Below, one piece after another: positions 35,809 to 47,062 of a stretch of DNA of 64,000 nucleotides. The notes under the pieces were generated by a model, which was not told where the DNA came from, made no database searches, and was given only the letters and a program-made list of their open reading frames with translations. This DNA comes from Rhytidiadelphus loreus (Eukaryota; Streptophyta; Bryopsida; Hypnales; Hylocomiaceae): NCBI GenBank assembly GCA_947034895.1, contig OX344765.1:4345001-4409000 (forward strand), in the 5' to 3' direction. Numbering within the stretch: position 1 is the stretch's first letter; each line of letters begins with the position of its first letter. The position numbers were made by a program, and so were the translations under genes.

Positions 35809-37848
35809 ATGGACAGCATGCAGAGGGAAGAGTTGGAGCGCTTGATGTTCTTCGAGCAGACGCGAGAGAAGGCTGCCGCGGATTACATCCGCTCGCCCAC
35901 GGACCCCGACGTACGTGATTTCGTGGCTCTTGCTTGTCGCCAGTCTTGGGAATATAGGGTTTAGGGGCGGGTTGGTAGGGTTACGAATTCGTCTTCCTTT
36001 TTAATGTTTTCTTGGACAATTTGAGGATCTGGAATGAGAGAGGGAGTTTTTCGCTTTGTTGTTCATTTGTTTCTACTACACAGAAAATGGAAGGAGGAAG
36101 GTTACAATTGATCTGAAGTATAAATCTTGAGGTCCAGTCGAACTTCTTTGTGACTTTCCTCAAGGAATGTGTTTTAGGTCATTTAATTCTTTCTTGAGGC
36201 CTCCTTTCCTCTTATGTTTCTTCGTCTCGACTGCTCTCAGCTGCATATTGACAGAACATTAAGTTCAACCATCACAGAAATGTCGTGAGGAGTTTTGATT
36301 TATTTTGAATCTGATTGATTTTCTATTTTTTAAATTATTATTTCTATAACTTTTCACTTAAAATGTAAATGCAGAATTTGACAAGATGGGGAGGTGCTCT
36401 TTTGGAGCTGGCGCATTTCAGACAGGGGCAAGATTCCATTGATATGGTGCAAGGTTGTCATCTTTGTTCTTTTCATTTGCAAGCTGTTATTGTGAAATTA
36501 CGCAAGGGTCACAGGAGTGGCAATGTACCTATTTTTTTCACAACCACAGTGGGTCAAACTGATTACTTTTGAGTGTGATTCAGAATATCGAGTCTTTCGC
36601 AATTGGTTCCTATTTATTTGGCACTAAGAGCCAGTTTGATTGAAGCATACAGTTTTAGTTTTAAAAAGCAGGGTTTCTGTTTTTCTATTTATGTGCATAG
36701 GGTAGCCTCAGAGGTTCGTGAATTCGAATCCTGAATTTTCCCTAGGATAAATTGTGCCCGTTGTGTTCTTCAACCTTTTCCTATGTAGGAGTCAGATATT
36801 CCTTGTGCAAGTAGTATTAGGTAATGACTATTAGATAAGTGATTAAGGTTCTGGGGTTGAAATGCTTCTTTCTAAAGTGGGGTTCTGCGGTGTCAGATGC
36901 CGTGTCAAAGTTGGAGGAGGCATTGAGAATCAATCCACGCAAACATGATGCGCTGTGGTGCTTAGGTAATGCCCATACGTCTCAGGGTTTCCTGGTGACC
37001 GAGACTGACAAGGCCAACGATTACTTTAAGAAAGCGGCTCACTGCTTTCAGCAAGCACTTGACGAGGAGCCACACAACGAGCTTTATCAGAAGGCACTGG
37101 AGATGACGGAGAAGGTTTAATCTGACTTTGTTTTTCGTTCCCTGTTCTCGATGATTTAAAATCCCGAACTCTATACTGTGGTTCCACTGTCTACTCAAGT
37201 TTAGTTTCCACTACCCACTCGCTGTTTTTAAGACGTTCTTTTGTTCAAGCACACTTCAACTTCATGGATGTTCAAGAGGTCAAGCTTTGCCATGTGACAA
37301 TGGTGGATAACAACATCTGCTAACTTAGTAATTCTGTTGCTTCAGGCCCCGTCACTCCATCAGGAACTCCAGAAGCAGTTGGCTTCGCAGGCAGCAATTG
37401 GTGGAGGACCTGCAGCCGGACCAGTGAAACAAGTAAGTACATCATTGAAAGACATGCATTGGAATTTATGAATGCTCATGATTTTCTTACAACACTTTCT
37501 TCACTTCAGTGTTCACAGTATGATATATCATGGTGGGAAAGTCATGGTTGCTTCACGTTACTTGTTACGTTGTTGCTGGACGTGGGCTGCATTATATTGC
37601 TCATTACTAGTTTGTGTGGAGGACTTGAACTAACTTGTGTGAATCTGTAACAAAGTGCTGCCATGATCTTTCAATTCACTGAATCTTCTGTGGGTTTTTT
37701 TCAGGCGGGAGCAAAAAAGAAGAAGGATAGCGACTTCAAGTATGACGTCATGGGCTGGATCGTACTTGCTGTTGGAGTGATTGCTTGGGTGGGCTTGGCC
37801 AAATCTAATATGCCACCACCGCCACCTCCCCCTTCGTCTCTCAGATAG
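35809..37848 (+). CDS. TOM20: mitochondrial import receptor subunit TOM20 (plant type)
   Basis: This outer-membrane receptor of the TOM complex binds presequences. Five exons encode 209 aa: 35,809-35,910, 36,375-36,453, 36,897-37,114, 37,346-37,432 and 37,705-37,848. The N-terminal cytosolic part has the plant-type extended TPR region (residues about 1-135: [76 protein letters not shown]). A Gly/Ala/Pro and Lys-rich linker follows. The transmembrane tail anchor ([16 protein letters not shown], about 179-194) is followed by a poly-Pro C-terminus. The orientation, with anchor at the C-terminus, is the plant arrangement; animal and fungal Tom20 are N-anchored. All phases match. Confidence 0.95.
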
Positions 37849-39404
37849 ATACATTTCATCTTCCTGTAGTATTATTTCGTGAGACGAGGTTTAAGTCTAT
37901 TACTGAATTTGTCTCAACCTATCTGGCAGAGACGAGGTTTTAAGATCCTAGCAGTACTTGTGCGATGTTTGTAGTACAGATAAAGGTTGAGTCAAGAATT
38001 TGGAGTTGGAATTGTGCAGCCCTTTTAGTGTTATCTAATGATTTTCCCGCTGTGCATGCTATGTACGCATCTGATGACGGAAAGTGCTGTGGATTCTTGC
38101 AATTCTCAGAGAACTGCACATTTTTTCTTGCATTATATTTTGGCGTTCAGTCTAATCTCCATAAATTGACAGCTGATAATATGATAACCTTGATTATATT
38201 ACCTTTCATAGTCTTAATAGATTGAAAGATGAAAGCATGTGCAAAACTCAAATGTGGTCCTCCAAAGGTGCAAGTTTGAATTTTACAAATGTTTTCAATT
38301 TTCAACCTCGTTCCTCTTTTTCTATAAATTGCATCTGAATGGAGGTTTGAGTTTGAACTGTCTAACAAAAATTGGGTGTTGTTTTTTACTCTTTTCTTTT
38401 GTCAATTTTTCAACACTGGTCTAACAGATATGACAGAAAGAATGTTGAAAAAAGTGTTCGAAGATAATGCCAGATACTGTAAAAAAAAACATTGCAAAAA
38501 TGATGAAACAAAAAATGAGATTTTCATACATTTTGGGGGTGCTTGAATTTCTATTTGGGCTACCCACCCCAAACAACAAGCTATGAGGGTTTGAAACCCT
38601 TACCTAGCAGTTGGAGGTGGTAGTTCTTAGTATCTTGCTTCTAAATGTGAAATTGAAGATTTTTTGTAATTTACATAAATTGAGGTAATAATGTAACTTT
38701 TTTCGAAACATCGATTTCTCCAAATTTGAGGGAATATTTGGTGATATATTCTTCCTTGAGGATGATATTGCTCTATCAAGGGTGGTCTTAAGCCTTATCT
38801 TCTTTAGAAATGTCGATAATGCCACAATCAAGGAATGTACAAATCCGTTTGCTAAAAATGAATGCAAGCAACTTCAAAAAAAGATTGGATGAAAAAACAA
38901 TTTTTTCATCCCATAGCACCTCTTGAAATCATCCAAAGGACCCAAGTCGTCTACATCGTCCTCACATGGTTAAGGGCTCTCCACCTTTCTTCCATAAATC
39001 AGAGCATTGAGAGGATAATGGGAATTTTTAGAAGATTCACATTTTAATGAGAATTCTAAGACAATTCAAATGTTAGTATTCCTTTGCACATAGAACAAAA
39101 AGAACATCCTAGTGGACTCAAATATTAAAAGGCTTTCATTTTCTACTCTTGATTTTTATCCATTGTAAGATTATTTCTTTAATTCAATATTAAAAAATCA
39201 ATATTTTACTTTAACTTTATCCTACTTGTCTTTTACACTTTAATCTCTTTTTATTTTGTCCTAAAATCTTTAATTTGATCATATTTCTAATATAAATAAG
39301 GTATTTGTGTGACTTTCATGCAATTTTGAACACACATTTGTTCAAGTCATTTGACCATGTTTACAGATTCGATAATCAGTTTAGTGCAACTTTTTCTTGG
39401 ATAA
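37849..39404. other. TOM20 3' region and AT-rich spacer
   Basis: The TOM20 3' UTR probably reaches about 38,150. The rest is AT-rich with no recognised gene. A TATA-like TATAAATAAG at 39,291-39,300 stands about 115 bp before the small-peptide ORF. Confidence 0.4.
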
Positions 39405-39650
39405 ATGGTGTTGTTTGGTCAAATGAGCGTAAAGAAAGTCATCTTGACTTTGGCCCTTGTCATATTAATAGTCACATTGGTCCTTGCAAGTTTCCATAGT
39501 GTGGCAACTAAAAAAGACTTTGTTTTTTCTAGAACTCTTCAACTAAGAAGAAGAAGTCTTCATGGTCCTCATGACCCTCACGGCCTTTTTGATCCTAACG
39601 GTGGAGAATCCTCAAAACCAACACCGACTAAAACAAAATCCTTTACATAA
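39405..39650 (+). CDS. candidate small secreted peptide precursor
   Basis: A single 81-codon ORF (second in-frame ATG at 39,423 gives 75 aa) begins with a textbook signal peptide: basic MSVKK, a long Leu/Ile/Val core, then ASFHSVA before a likely cleavage site. The mature part is short and basic and contains RRRSLHGPHDPHGLFDPNGG, then a Ser/Thr/Lys/Pro tail ending KSFT. A TATA-like box lies at 39,291. The RxS..GP.DP.H pattern loosely recalls CLE-type signalling peptides, but the spacing has one extra residue and the usual proline at position 4 is Leu. I therefore do not assign the family. It could be a chance ORF, though signal peptide plus Arg-flanked Gly/Pro/His motif is unusual in such AT-rich DNA. 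Confidence 0.45.
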   Translation: MVLFGQMSVKKVILTLALVILIVTLVLASFHSVATKKDFVFSRTLQLRRRSLHGPHDPHGLFDPNGGESSKPTPTKTKSFT

Positions 39651-41672
39651 CTTGCAAAGATGGATTTGGCTAACAAGTCACTAATTGTACTTTCAAGAGC
39701 CAATTCAAGAGGGCTATTTCCAAATATAATATTCCTTCCTATCTTTTTTGTGTGATTTGAAGAATGAAGGGCACTTCATCTTTGGAATGAGCATTTTTTC
39801 AAAGATTCTTCTAATTTCTTCTAATTCAAACATTGCATTCAAGACCTTTCAAGAATGTTGCATTTTGTAAAACATGGAGCTTGTTAGATACTTCAAGAAT
39901 TTGTTGCAAACCAGTTGAATGTGTAATTTGTTGAGGCAAAAATCACACCTTAATTTGTTTTGATTGGTGTTTTCACTATTGTTTTGTGCTTTGGAATCAA
40001 GGTGTTTTCAAAAGGTTTTTTTCATATGATATTCAAAACTACTTTCCTTGGGTTTGTTTCATGACATTTTTTGAATTGAAATTTGAATCATGATAATATT
40101 CACAAGTTCACATATTATGTGAATAATATTATTCTTTTTTTTGCAATTACAAATAGTGGGATTGAAGATGCTTTGATGTAAATGTTTTTTGAAGCCAATA
40201 AAATCTGTGAGTTGTATTATGAGAAAAAATATATATTTCTCCGGTGCTTCAACAACACTTGGTTATAAACTAACTTCCTTGACATGCAAACTAGACACTT
40301 GATATAGTGGAAGCTTGCTTTGCCCAAATATGTGGAATAAAGCATGTGCCATACATATGCTCATCGAAATGTAAGACAACAATAATTTGACCTAGTATAC
40401 GCCTTGGTTTTGGATTAATTCAAGATTATTCCTAAGACCTTCACCACATGGCCTTGCCAAGTCAAAACATACTTTTAAAGTACACTATGTTAAAATCGTT
40501 TGCTCCACTTAAATTGATTTGCATACAAGTATGTATAAAGTTGAAGTGTGAGAGTCAACAAAGAAGAGCCAAAATTGAATTTTCACATTAGATTTTTAAG
40601 ATGTCTACATCACCCCTACTCAAATATTAAAAATGGCATGTCTCCCATTTGACAAAAAATACTTAATTTATGGCAAATCTGACCCTCACATAGAATACCT
40701 CAATTCTTTAGAGGTCAACATAGTAGTTTTCAGATTTTTTTGTCATAGTAAAATGTTAAATACAAGTTATTTTAAATTTAACTACAACTTAGAATTGCAA
40801 TGTTGGTGAGAACTAGTCACAACATCATTGAGTTCTAAGATTGTATCAATGATAAGTTCAATTTTCGAGCGAGATTTGTCACCATTCCTTTGGAGAGTTA
40901 GAAAAGCACTGTAATTCATAATACCTTCCCCCTTTTAACACCTTTAGATTTGCAAAAAATGCAGATATGAACATTTGTGATGAACTATTAGACTTGGCAT
41001 CTTGTCCCATAATACTCTCGAGCTTCCCAGTTTTTGAACATTAGGTAATCTATTAAGCTTGTAAATCTCATAAGTACCACTCATTGCAAATTAATGAATA
41101 CAACAATAAGGTAGAACTATTTAATTTCATTCATTTTGAATGACTCCTACTTTACAAATAATACTTCATGGTTGTCAGGTAACAAACTTTTAATGAATGG
41201 TTTTGAGTCTTTCTCAAGGTGCTTCAATCTTCACCTATCGAACATTTTGACGTTTTTTCTAGTCTTGACTTTCAAAATTCACAGAAAATACAAAAAACTC
41301 TCCAAATTACATACAATCAAAGTTATTAAACTTCCCATAATGCAAATTCCCTACTTGTATAAACAATTGTAGTTCTTTATTTGCATACATCTTACATATA
41401 TAAAGTCTACTGCGATAACCATCGATGGTGTTATTTGTGTCAAATTAGGACTATAATTACCATTTTTTTTGGATGAGCCACCAATCAAACAAAATTACTG
41501 TACAATATGAGCATGTTGAAATAATTGACCTTTGGCACTTGAGCTTCTTTATGTGCATAATAATTAGTGCTAAAAAACTAAGTTATTCCCCCCATTCCCT
41601 TGTAGTAAGAGAAATTTGATTAAATATATATTTTTAATGATTTTCATTTGTCTACAAGGCAAAAACACCGCC
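39651..41672. other. AT-rich intergenic DNA, nothing assigned
   Basis: No gene, RNA or clear repeat recognised; the ORF at 41,136-41,372 is low-complexity and unlike any family. Confidence 0.4.
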
Positions 41673-42092
41673 TAAGGTAGAGGCACTGATAACTGGTCAT
41701 TAAGCAATTCCGGACATGATCTAGAGTAGAATAACCTGGCAAAGCAAATATTTTCCTAAGTGCAAAGATAGAAATGACAGGGATTGCAAAAAAATTGGTA
41801 ATTTTATTGCTTGAACCGTGAAATTACAATGAATTTTGAAAGCCAAAAGTTGGTTTGGACCCATGTCCAATGTCTAGAATCTTCCAAAACTGTTCATTTC
41901 AAGACTACTTTTTGCTGACTTTGGCACGCAAAATGAGGTTCATGTCTCATGACACTTTGGTACCTAGAGTTCTACCACAACCCATTTTTTTTAATCACAA
42001 ATAAACAGAAATGGGTCCCAACCTCTCCTGAATTCCAGACACCCTATTGGTTGCCGATGGGTTGGTGGTTGGTAATGGGTGCCTCGACCGTA
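41673..42092 (+). mobile_element. AGGTAG-ended MITE, copy a of a pair
   Basis: The left end is TA-AGGTAGAGGCACTGATAAC. The reverse complement of the right end is TTA-CGGTCGAGGCACCCATTAC, an imperfect inverted terminus. At 420 bp, its body (GCAAAGCAAATATTTT, TTGGTAATTTTAT, TGGACCCATGTCCAATGTCT) aligns with 43,264-43,671 in the same orientation. Confidence 0.6.
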
Positions 42093-42137
42093 ATTGCGAT
42101 TTTTTTTTACTCCATCTGTACACACCACCAACACAAC

Positions 42138-42372
42138 TTAACCTTTAAGTGACGAGTTGGTCAGTGTGAAAATCAGTTGTTTTGGAACCATGTGAATTGT
42201 TGGCTTAAAAAAAATTGCAAAAGCACTCATTGGAAGACAATCTAGTGTAGAAGACCTTCCCTTTTCACACAAAATTTGGAAGATGAATAGTTGCACTCCT
42301 TTTGTCCCACACGGAGAGATTCTTTGTCATTCATCGACCAAAAAAACGTCCTCAGCGTCATTTACGGGTTAA
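42138..42372 (-). mobile_element. TTAA-bounded MITE, 235 bp
   Basis: The left end is TTAACCTTTAAGTGACGAG. The reverse complement of the right end is TTAACCCGTAAATGACGCTG. On the minus strand the interior (GATGAATGACAAAGAATCTC, CAACTATTCATC, CTTCTACA, CTTCCAATGAGTG) matches the plus strand of 62,596-62,824 along its length, so the two are copies of one element in opposite orientation. Confidence 0.75.
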
Positions 42373-43263
42373 ATGACTGGTACCGTACCAGATGTTTCTA
42401 CTTGGCTTATTTAATTTTGAAGCCACACGGCAGCTTGACGACCTAGTCTAGCTCACGAGCTCAATCCTCATCGCTTCAGTTTCATGTGCGTGTCCCTGCC
42501 ACATAAGCTTACTACAGTACTGCTGTAGCAGACAACAATACAAGTATAAATGGAAAGCCCCACATTGATTGTGACTATCACCGGGTGGACTCCCACCTTG
42601 AGCTGGTGCTGGCGTTGTAACTTATTATTAACGTGGAACGCCCCAGAACTACTTAAGCTATGATGGTTGGCTTGACTCACGGCGGGCGTGATGGGTGTTT
42701 TTTTCTATCCTATTCACTCAGTTGGATTCCCACTGTCCCACAATCGCCTTTTACAACCACCGAGAGTTCTTACATGGAAGGCAGTGTGTGGTGGAATCCC
42801 TGGCTTTGCCACTTGGATCCCTCCTACTGTTCGCATATCCTGGTCCATCGACCAGACTCACCACTCTTTGAATTTGCTAGCTTACAATATGTCGATGCAC
42901 AGAGTTTTCACTTTGGAAGCCAACCGAAAGGCTCTGACTCGCAACAAGCAAATGGTAGAAAATGGCAGGAAAGTTGCATAGAAAATTGCCGGATTCAGAC
43001 GAACCACTGGTTTCCACTGAGTTGGTGGTCCAGGACACAACTTGGCATGTGGCTCACTCACATTCAGTTCTTCACGGAGTTTACGGCACCACTGGCAGTG
43101 AGTGAGTGAGTTCTCACTGAATGAATGTTCACGGAATTTCCTTCCGTCACGGAGTTTTCATCTTCAGTTACCACCAGTTCTCTCTTTCCATCCTCGGAAG
43201 AGCAAGAAAGGATCGATGTTGTTTTCGTGTTAAAACAACAACTCATCTTCATCGTATTTTAGA
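42373..43263. other. GC-richer unassigned block between two MITE copies
   Basis: Base composition here is clearly higher in GC than the flanks. GTATAAATGGAAAGCC at 42,545 looks TATA-like. Overlapping ORFs (42,660-43,109 and 42,688-42,981, plus strand) have no domain I recognise. CACGGAGTTT occurs near 43,074 and 43,150 with ATTCAGTGAGA-type words between. It may be a decayed gene, a non-coding transcript or transposon interior. Confidence 0.35.
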
Positions 43264-43671
43264 TAAGGGAGAATCACCCATAACCGACTGAATAAGCAAT
43301 TCTAGATATGATCTGGAGTAGTGCAGGGCAAAGCAAATATTTTTGGAGTTGGAAGGATAGATGAATGACGGGGATTATGCAAACTTTGGTAATTTTATCA
43401 CTTGAATTGTAATTACTATGAATTTTTGAAAGGCAAAAAGTGCTCCGGACCCACGGCCAATCTCTAGACTCTTCCAATTTTGATCACTCAAAAATTGTAG
43501 TCTTACTAAATGCTTTCTACTTTCTTACTCACTACTTTGGGGCATGTGTCATGAATCTAATAGTCCCAATTTTGAAAAGAACAAAAAATAAACATTCTAG
43601 CTATGGTTGGAAATAAGTCGGTCTATAGGTTGGTTATTGAGTCCTGATCAGGAATGGGTGGCTTTCCCTTA
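43264..43671 (+). mobile_element. AGGTAG-related MITE, copy b of a pair
   Basis: The left end is TA-AGGGAGAATCACCCATAAC. The reverse complement of the right end is TA-AGGGAAAGCCACCCATTCC, an inverted terminus of about 18 bp within flanking TA. The 408-bp body matches the element at 41,673-42,092. The termini read AGGGAG rather than AGGTAG. Confidence 0.65.
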
Positions 43672-45426
43672 GATACCATTGCAGAATTCGACATAATTTC
43701 ATTTTATTAGTGTTTGCTCCCAAGCTTTATGGAATCCACCCTATATAGGGAGGTCCTTAAACAATGCGGGCATTGAAAGCCGACATTAGAAAAGGTCTAT
43801 AATGAGTGCATGTAGTTGCTCAAATGGATTCCATTTTTTGAGGTAGGAAAATTTGATTGCTAGTGAGTTATTTTAGGATAGTGAATAGGCTGCCTTTGGA
43901 CCATTATTACGTGTCATTTATGAATCATGAATGCATCATTTAATTGTAAACATAGAATTCAAATTGACAATAAGCAAGAAGCGGTAAACATAAATTAGGG
44001 TGCATATTTTTCTTCCTCAAATTTAGCATTCATGTATTATGGAACTTTCCTGAACATACTAAGCACCCGATTCATCTTTTGGGGAACCGTTTTTCGCTTT
44101 TTAGAAACACATGTTAATTCATTACTACTAAAGTCTACAACCATCCATAGCAACCTATGGACTCTTCACTTTGAAAATTCATATCTAATTCATTCTAAGT
44201 TAGAAAATTACAATTTAAATTGTAGTTCTTTTCTTTTCGATTTCTTTGTCTACCAAAAAATATTCAAAATCATTGGCCAGCTAGTTTCTTCCACATACCT
44301 ATTTTTCTCCTTAGATGTGCCATTCTTGAGCCTTCTACTTTACACTACTTTACTTTACTTAAAATCCATTCACACTTATTTAGTGATTGAGTTTTATTCT
44401 TTTATTTTGAATAGTATTACAATTACTTGTATAGTGTCCATTTATGGTGTTTGCAATGTATGATTTTTGCAAACTTGGTTTGAAGTACAGTCCTCAATAA
44501 CTGATGATAAAAACACCCTATTTAGTATGGCTCCATGTTTGTAGGAGTAATACAGTTTAAGAAGCAAGACTACATAGAATGAAGAGTCTAGTGGTAAATA
44601 ATTTATCTTATAATTTCATAAGCTTATAAAACATTGTGAACACCATATACTTGTGTATGTCTATTAATGAACATCGTTCATTGAATCTCATATTAGACAC
44701 TTTGGTTGATTGATTAATAATTATTTGAATGACTATTCACTTAGGAGTTTCTTGATGATGGTCCTATGTTATGTAATTTAACTATGATTTATATTTATAC
44801 TAAGGTATACTATTTTGGTATTGCACTAAATTATGAAATATACTATATAGAATTAACAATGTGTCATAAATCTTCATGCTTTGAACAATCCATATTCATT
44901 TATTTCCTATTAGAACCTAAAAAGAACCTAAAAAGAAGATGGTTCAATTTTTTGTGACACCCATCATTTTTGTCCTTTCATATTAGTCCTCCCATTCAAA
45001 TGTTGAACATTATTTGTCTCTTAATGAAAAAAGACCCCATACAATTATTTTTTATTACATCAGAATTTATACCATGATTTTATTTTAGTATAATTTTTAA
45101 TGTTTGTTTAATGCATTAACCCCTCAAAGAGCATGGTAGGAAGGAGATTGTATCTTTAAGAGAATTTAGACATGAAGTCTTTATTTTCACAATTGTTGTT
45201 TTTCTTCTCATCCCTTTATGAGTTTATGAGCTAATTCAAAACTACACACAATAACCAAGAATGATGCACCAATTGACTAAGTTAATTATATAGATGACAA
45301 ATAGACAAAGTGATCATTTTCAACATTTAGATGAACTTCATCCATTTTGAGTAGCTCCTAGAGTAAATTCTTGAAGCATTTATAATCCATCTACTAGACG
45401 CCAACTCTCTTAAAGACTAGGGACTA
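43672..45426. other. AT-rich intergenic DNA
   Basis: No gene recognised. The 143-codon ORF at 44,032-44,463 has a Phe/Leu/Ile/Tyr-rich composition that follows the base composition and no known motif. ATTAACCCCTCAAAGAGCAT near 45,116 looks like one terminus of a TTAA element without a visible partner. Confidence 0.4.
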
Positions 45427-45567
45427 TAAGGTAGTCTACTCTTAAAGCAACCATTTAAGCCTACATAACTCATCATTGACAATAATAGATATTTCAAGCA
45501 ACATGTCACCCATTCCTAGGTAGGGGTCACACTTAGAACATGGTCGCTTTTAGAGCAGACTACCTTA
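45427..45567. mobile_element. short MITE with 26-bp inverted termini
   Basis: The left end is TA-AGGTAGTCTACTCTTAAA then GCAACC. The reverse complement of the right end is TA-AGGTAGTCTGCTCTAAAA then GCGACC, about 23 of 26 bases matching. Only 141 bp in all, non-coding. The terminal AGGTAG links it to the longer elements. Confidence 0.75.
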
Positions 45568-46540
45568 TCATCTATGACAATATATACTAAACCATCTTGT
45601 TACAAATAATTTGCTTTCAAAACAATACTTTTAATTCAAACCCATCACTAAAGTACGACACTTTTTATTAGAAGTAGAACTTACTTTGACACACCATATT
45701 AATTTTCATTCTTGTACAGTGCATGATTGACACGTGGTGACCGAATAGGGACCCATTTTTTTTCTTCTAGCAACAAGAGTATGATAGAATATTGCTGGAT
45801 CGTGGACTGAGTGGCTGTGAACTTGGTGAGCCCTATTCTCAGAAAACCCAACTCGGAATTGCGTTCCAATTGCAATAAAAAAAACATTGAATGGCAGGCG
45901 GAGTTTCTCTTACCATCTCCCTCTCGCCATCAGGGTTTCTCCATTGCTGAGTCTTTCTCAAGAGTCTCAGATTTCTCATGCATTTTGCAGATAGGATCGA
46001 GCAAAGTTGAGAAGATTAGCGTCAAGTCTCAGGAGCCATGCTTGTGTTGGCGCGATTTTCGTGATGCTAGAGGGCTCGAATCTCTATTCTAGAGCTAGCT
46101 AGTGTTTTGTTTTGACGGAAGGGTTGCCTTGGCTAAGAGGCTGGAGATCGACAGACCCGAAGAGTGGGGTGATCAAACAATTCAAAATTAACATCATAGA
46201 ATTTTCCATGTTTGTGCTCTCTGGCAGGCGCTGTTCTCTCCGACCTTCTGTGGTTTCTTTTATTCGCTTTACAACATCTAATTGAGTCACGGTTGAGGGA
46301 TTTCTTTCCATTTGAAGTTAGAGTCAGAGTTGTTAGGAAAAAACTCTTGCAACTAGAGGAGCCTCGGAAGGAAGCCACCACATCGAGTCACAGAGTACTG
46401 TTATTAGGAAATTTACTTAGAACCCTCGCAAAGAGTGGAGTCTCGGAAAGAAGCCAGCAAGTCGAGCTTCTTGAGTTTCGAATTGAGTTTTACGTTGGGG
46501 TTTTTTTCGGTTGTTGTAATCCATCGAGGCTACAACAGTG
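45568..46540. other. upstream region and leader of the 46.5-kb gene
   Basis: Composition becomes gene-like from about 45,800. The ORF at 45,811-46,092 has no known domain and is probably 5' UTR. A spliced leader is possible (polypyrimidine and TTGCAG near 45,985). Confidence 0.4.
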
Positions 46541-47062
46541 ATGGCCTATCCTTACAGGAGAAATTACTATGGCCATGAGCGAGGGCCGTCGCCGTGGGTG
46601 CCTCTAACGATTCTTGGCGTCATTCTGCTCATAGCCACGACGCCCTTCCGAATGGCACCCGATGCTGCTGCCATGGCGTACCAGCCAGGCCTAAGGTCAT
46701 CAGGCGGCTTGCCTGCATCACTAATCTGGATTCCTATCATTTTCTTCCTTGTGGCTCAGTTCTTCGGAGGCAGCAACCAGAGGCCATACTACAGGAACGA
46801 GCGCTTCCCCTACAACAGGGCAGGAATGACATATGGTGGGGAGTACTACCCTGGTGGTGCTTACGACGACTACAACCAGTTCAACGGCCCTTACAACAGG
46901 ACGTTCGGATCGTCGTTCATGGACTACGGAGGGCACTGGGTGCTCATCCTCATCGGAATCTGGCTGTTTTCTATGATGGGTGCGGGGCCCTTTGGTGGTC
47001 GGGGGTTTGGTTTTCCGTCGCTGTTTTCTCCACAGCCGCAGATTGTGCTTCCAATGGTGTAG
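46541..47062 (+). CDS. small multi-pass membrane protein of unknown function
   Basis: This uninterrupted ORF of 173 aa begins MAYPYRRNYYGHERG. Three hydrophobic segments are visible: about residues 20-35 (PWVPLTILGVILLIATTPF), 60-76 (LPASLIWIPIIFFLVAQFF) and 133-149 (GGHWVLILIGIWLFSMMGAG). Between the second and third lies a hydrophilic Tyr/Gly/Asn/Arg-rich loop (RPYYRNERFPYN, GGEYYPGGAYDDYNQFNGPYNR). The C-terminus is Gly/Phe/Pro-rich. Codon composition is GC-rich relative to its surroundings, supporting real coding. I recognise no family; it may be lineage-restricted. The membrane is unknown and no clear organelle signal is seen. Confidence 0.7.
   Translation: MAYPYRRNYYGHERGPSPWVPLTILGVILLIATTPFRMAPDAAAMAYQPGLRSSGGLPASLIWIPIIFFLVAQFFGGSNQRPYYRNERFPYNRAGMTYGGEYYPGGAYDDYNQFNGPYNRTFGSSFMDYGGHWVLILIGIWLFSMMGAGPFGGRGFGFPSLFSPQPQIVLPMV

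Noticed and set aside
36695..36745. tRNA- or SINE-like box A/box B words (GGTAGCCTCAGAGG and ATTCGAATCC) in TOM20 intron 2
   Set aside because: The spacing is too short for a tRNA and no acceptor or anticodon stems can be formed; at most a SINE scrap.
44032..44463. 143-codon plus-strand ORF
   Set aside because: Its composition is explained by AT-rich DNA and it shows no domain, signal or codon pattern of a gene.
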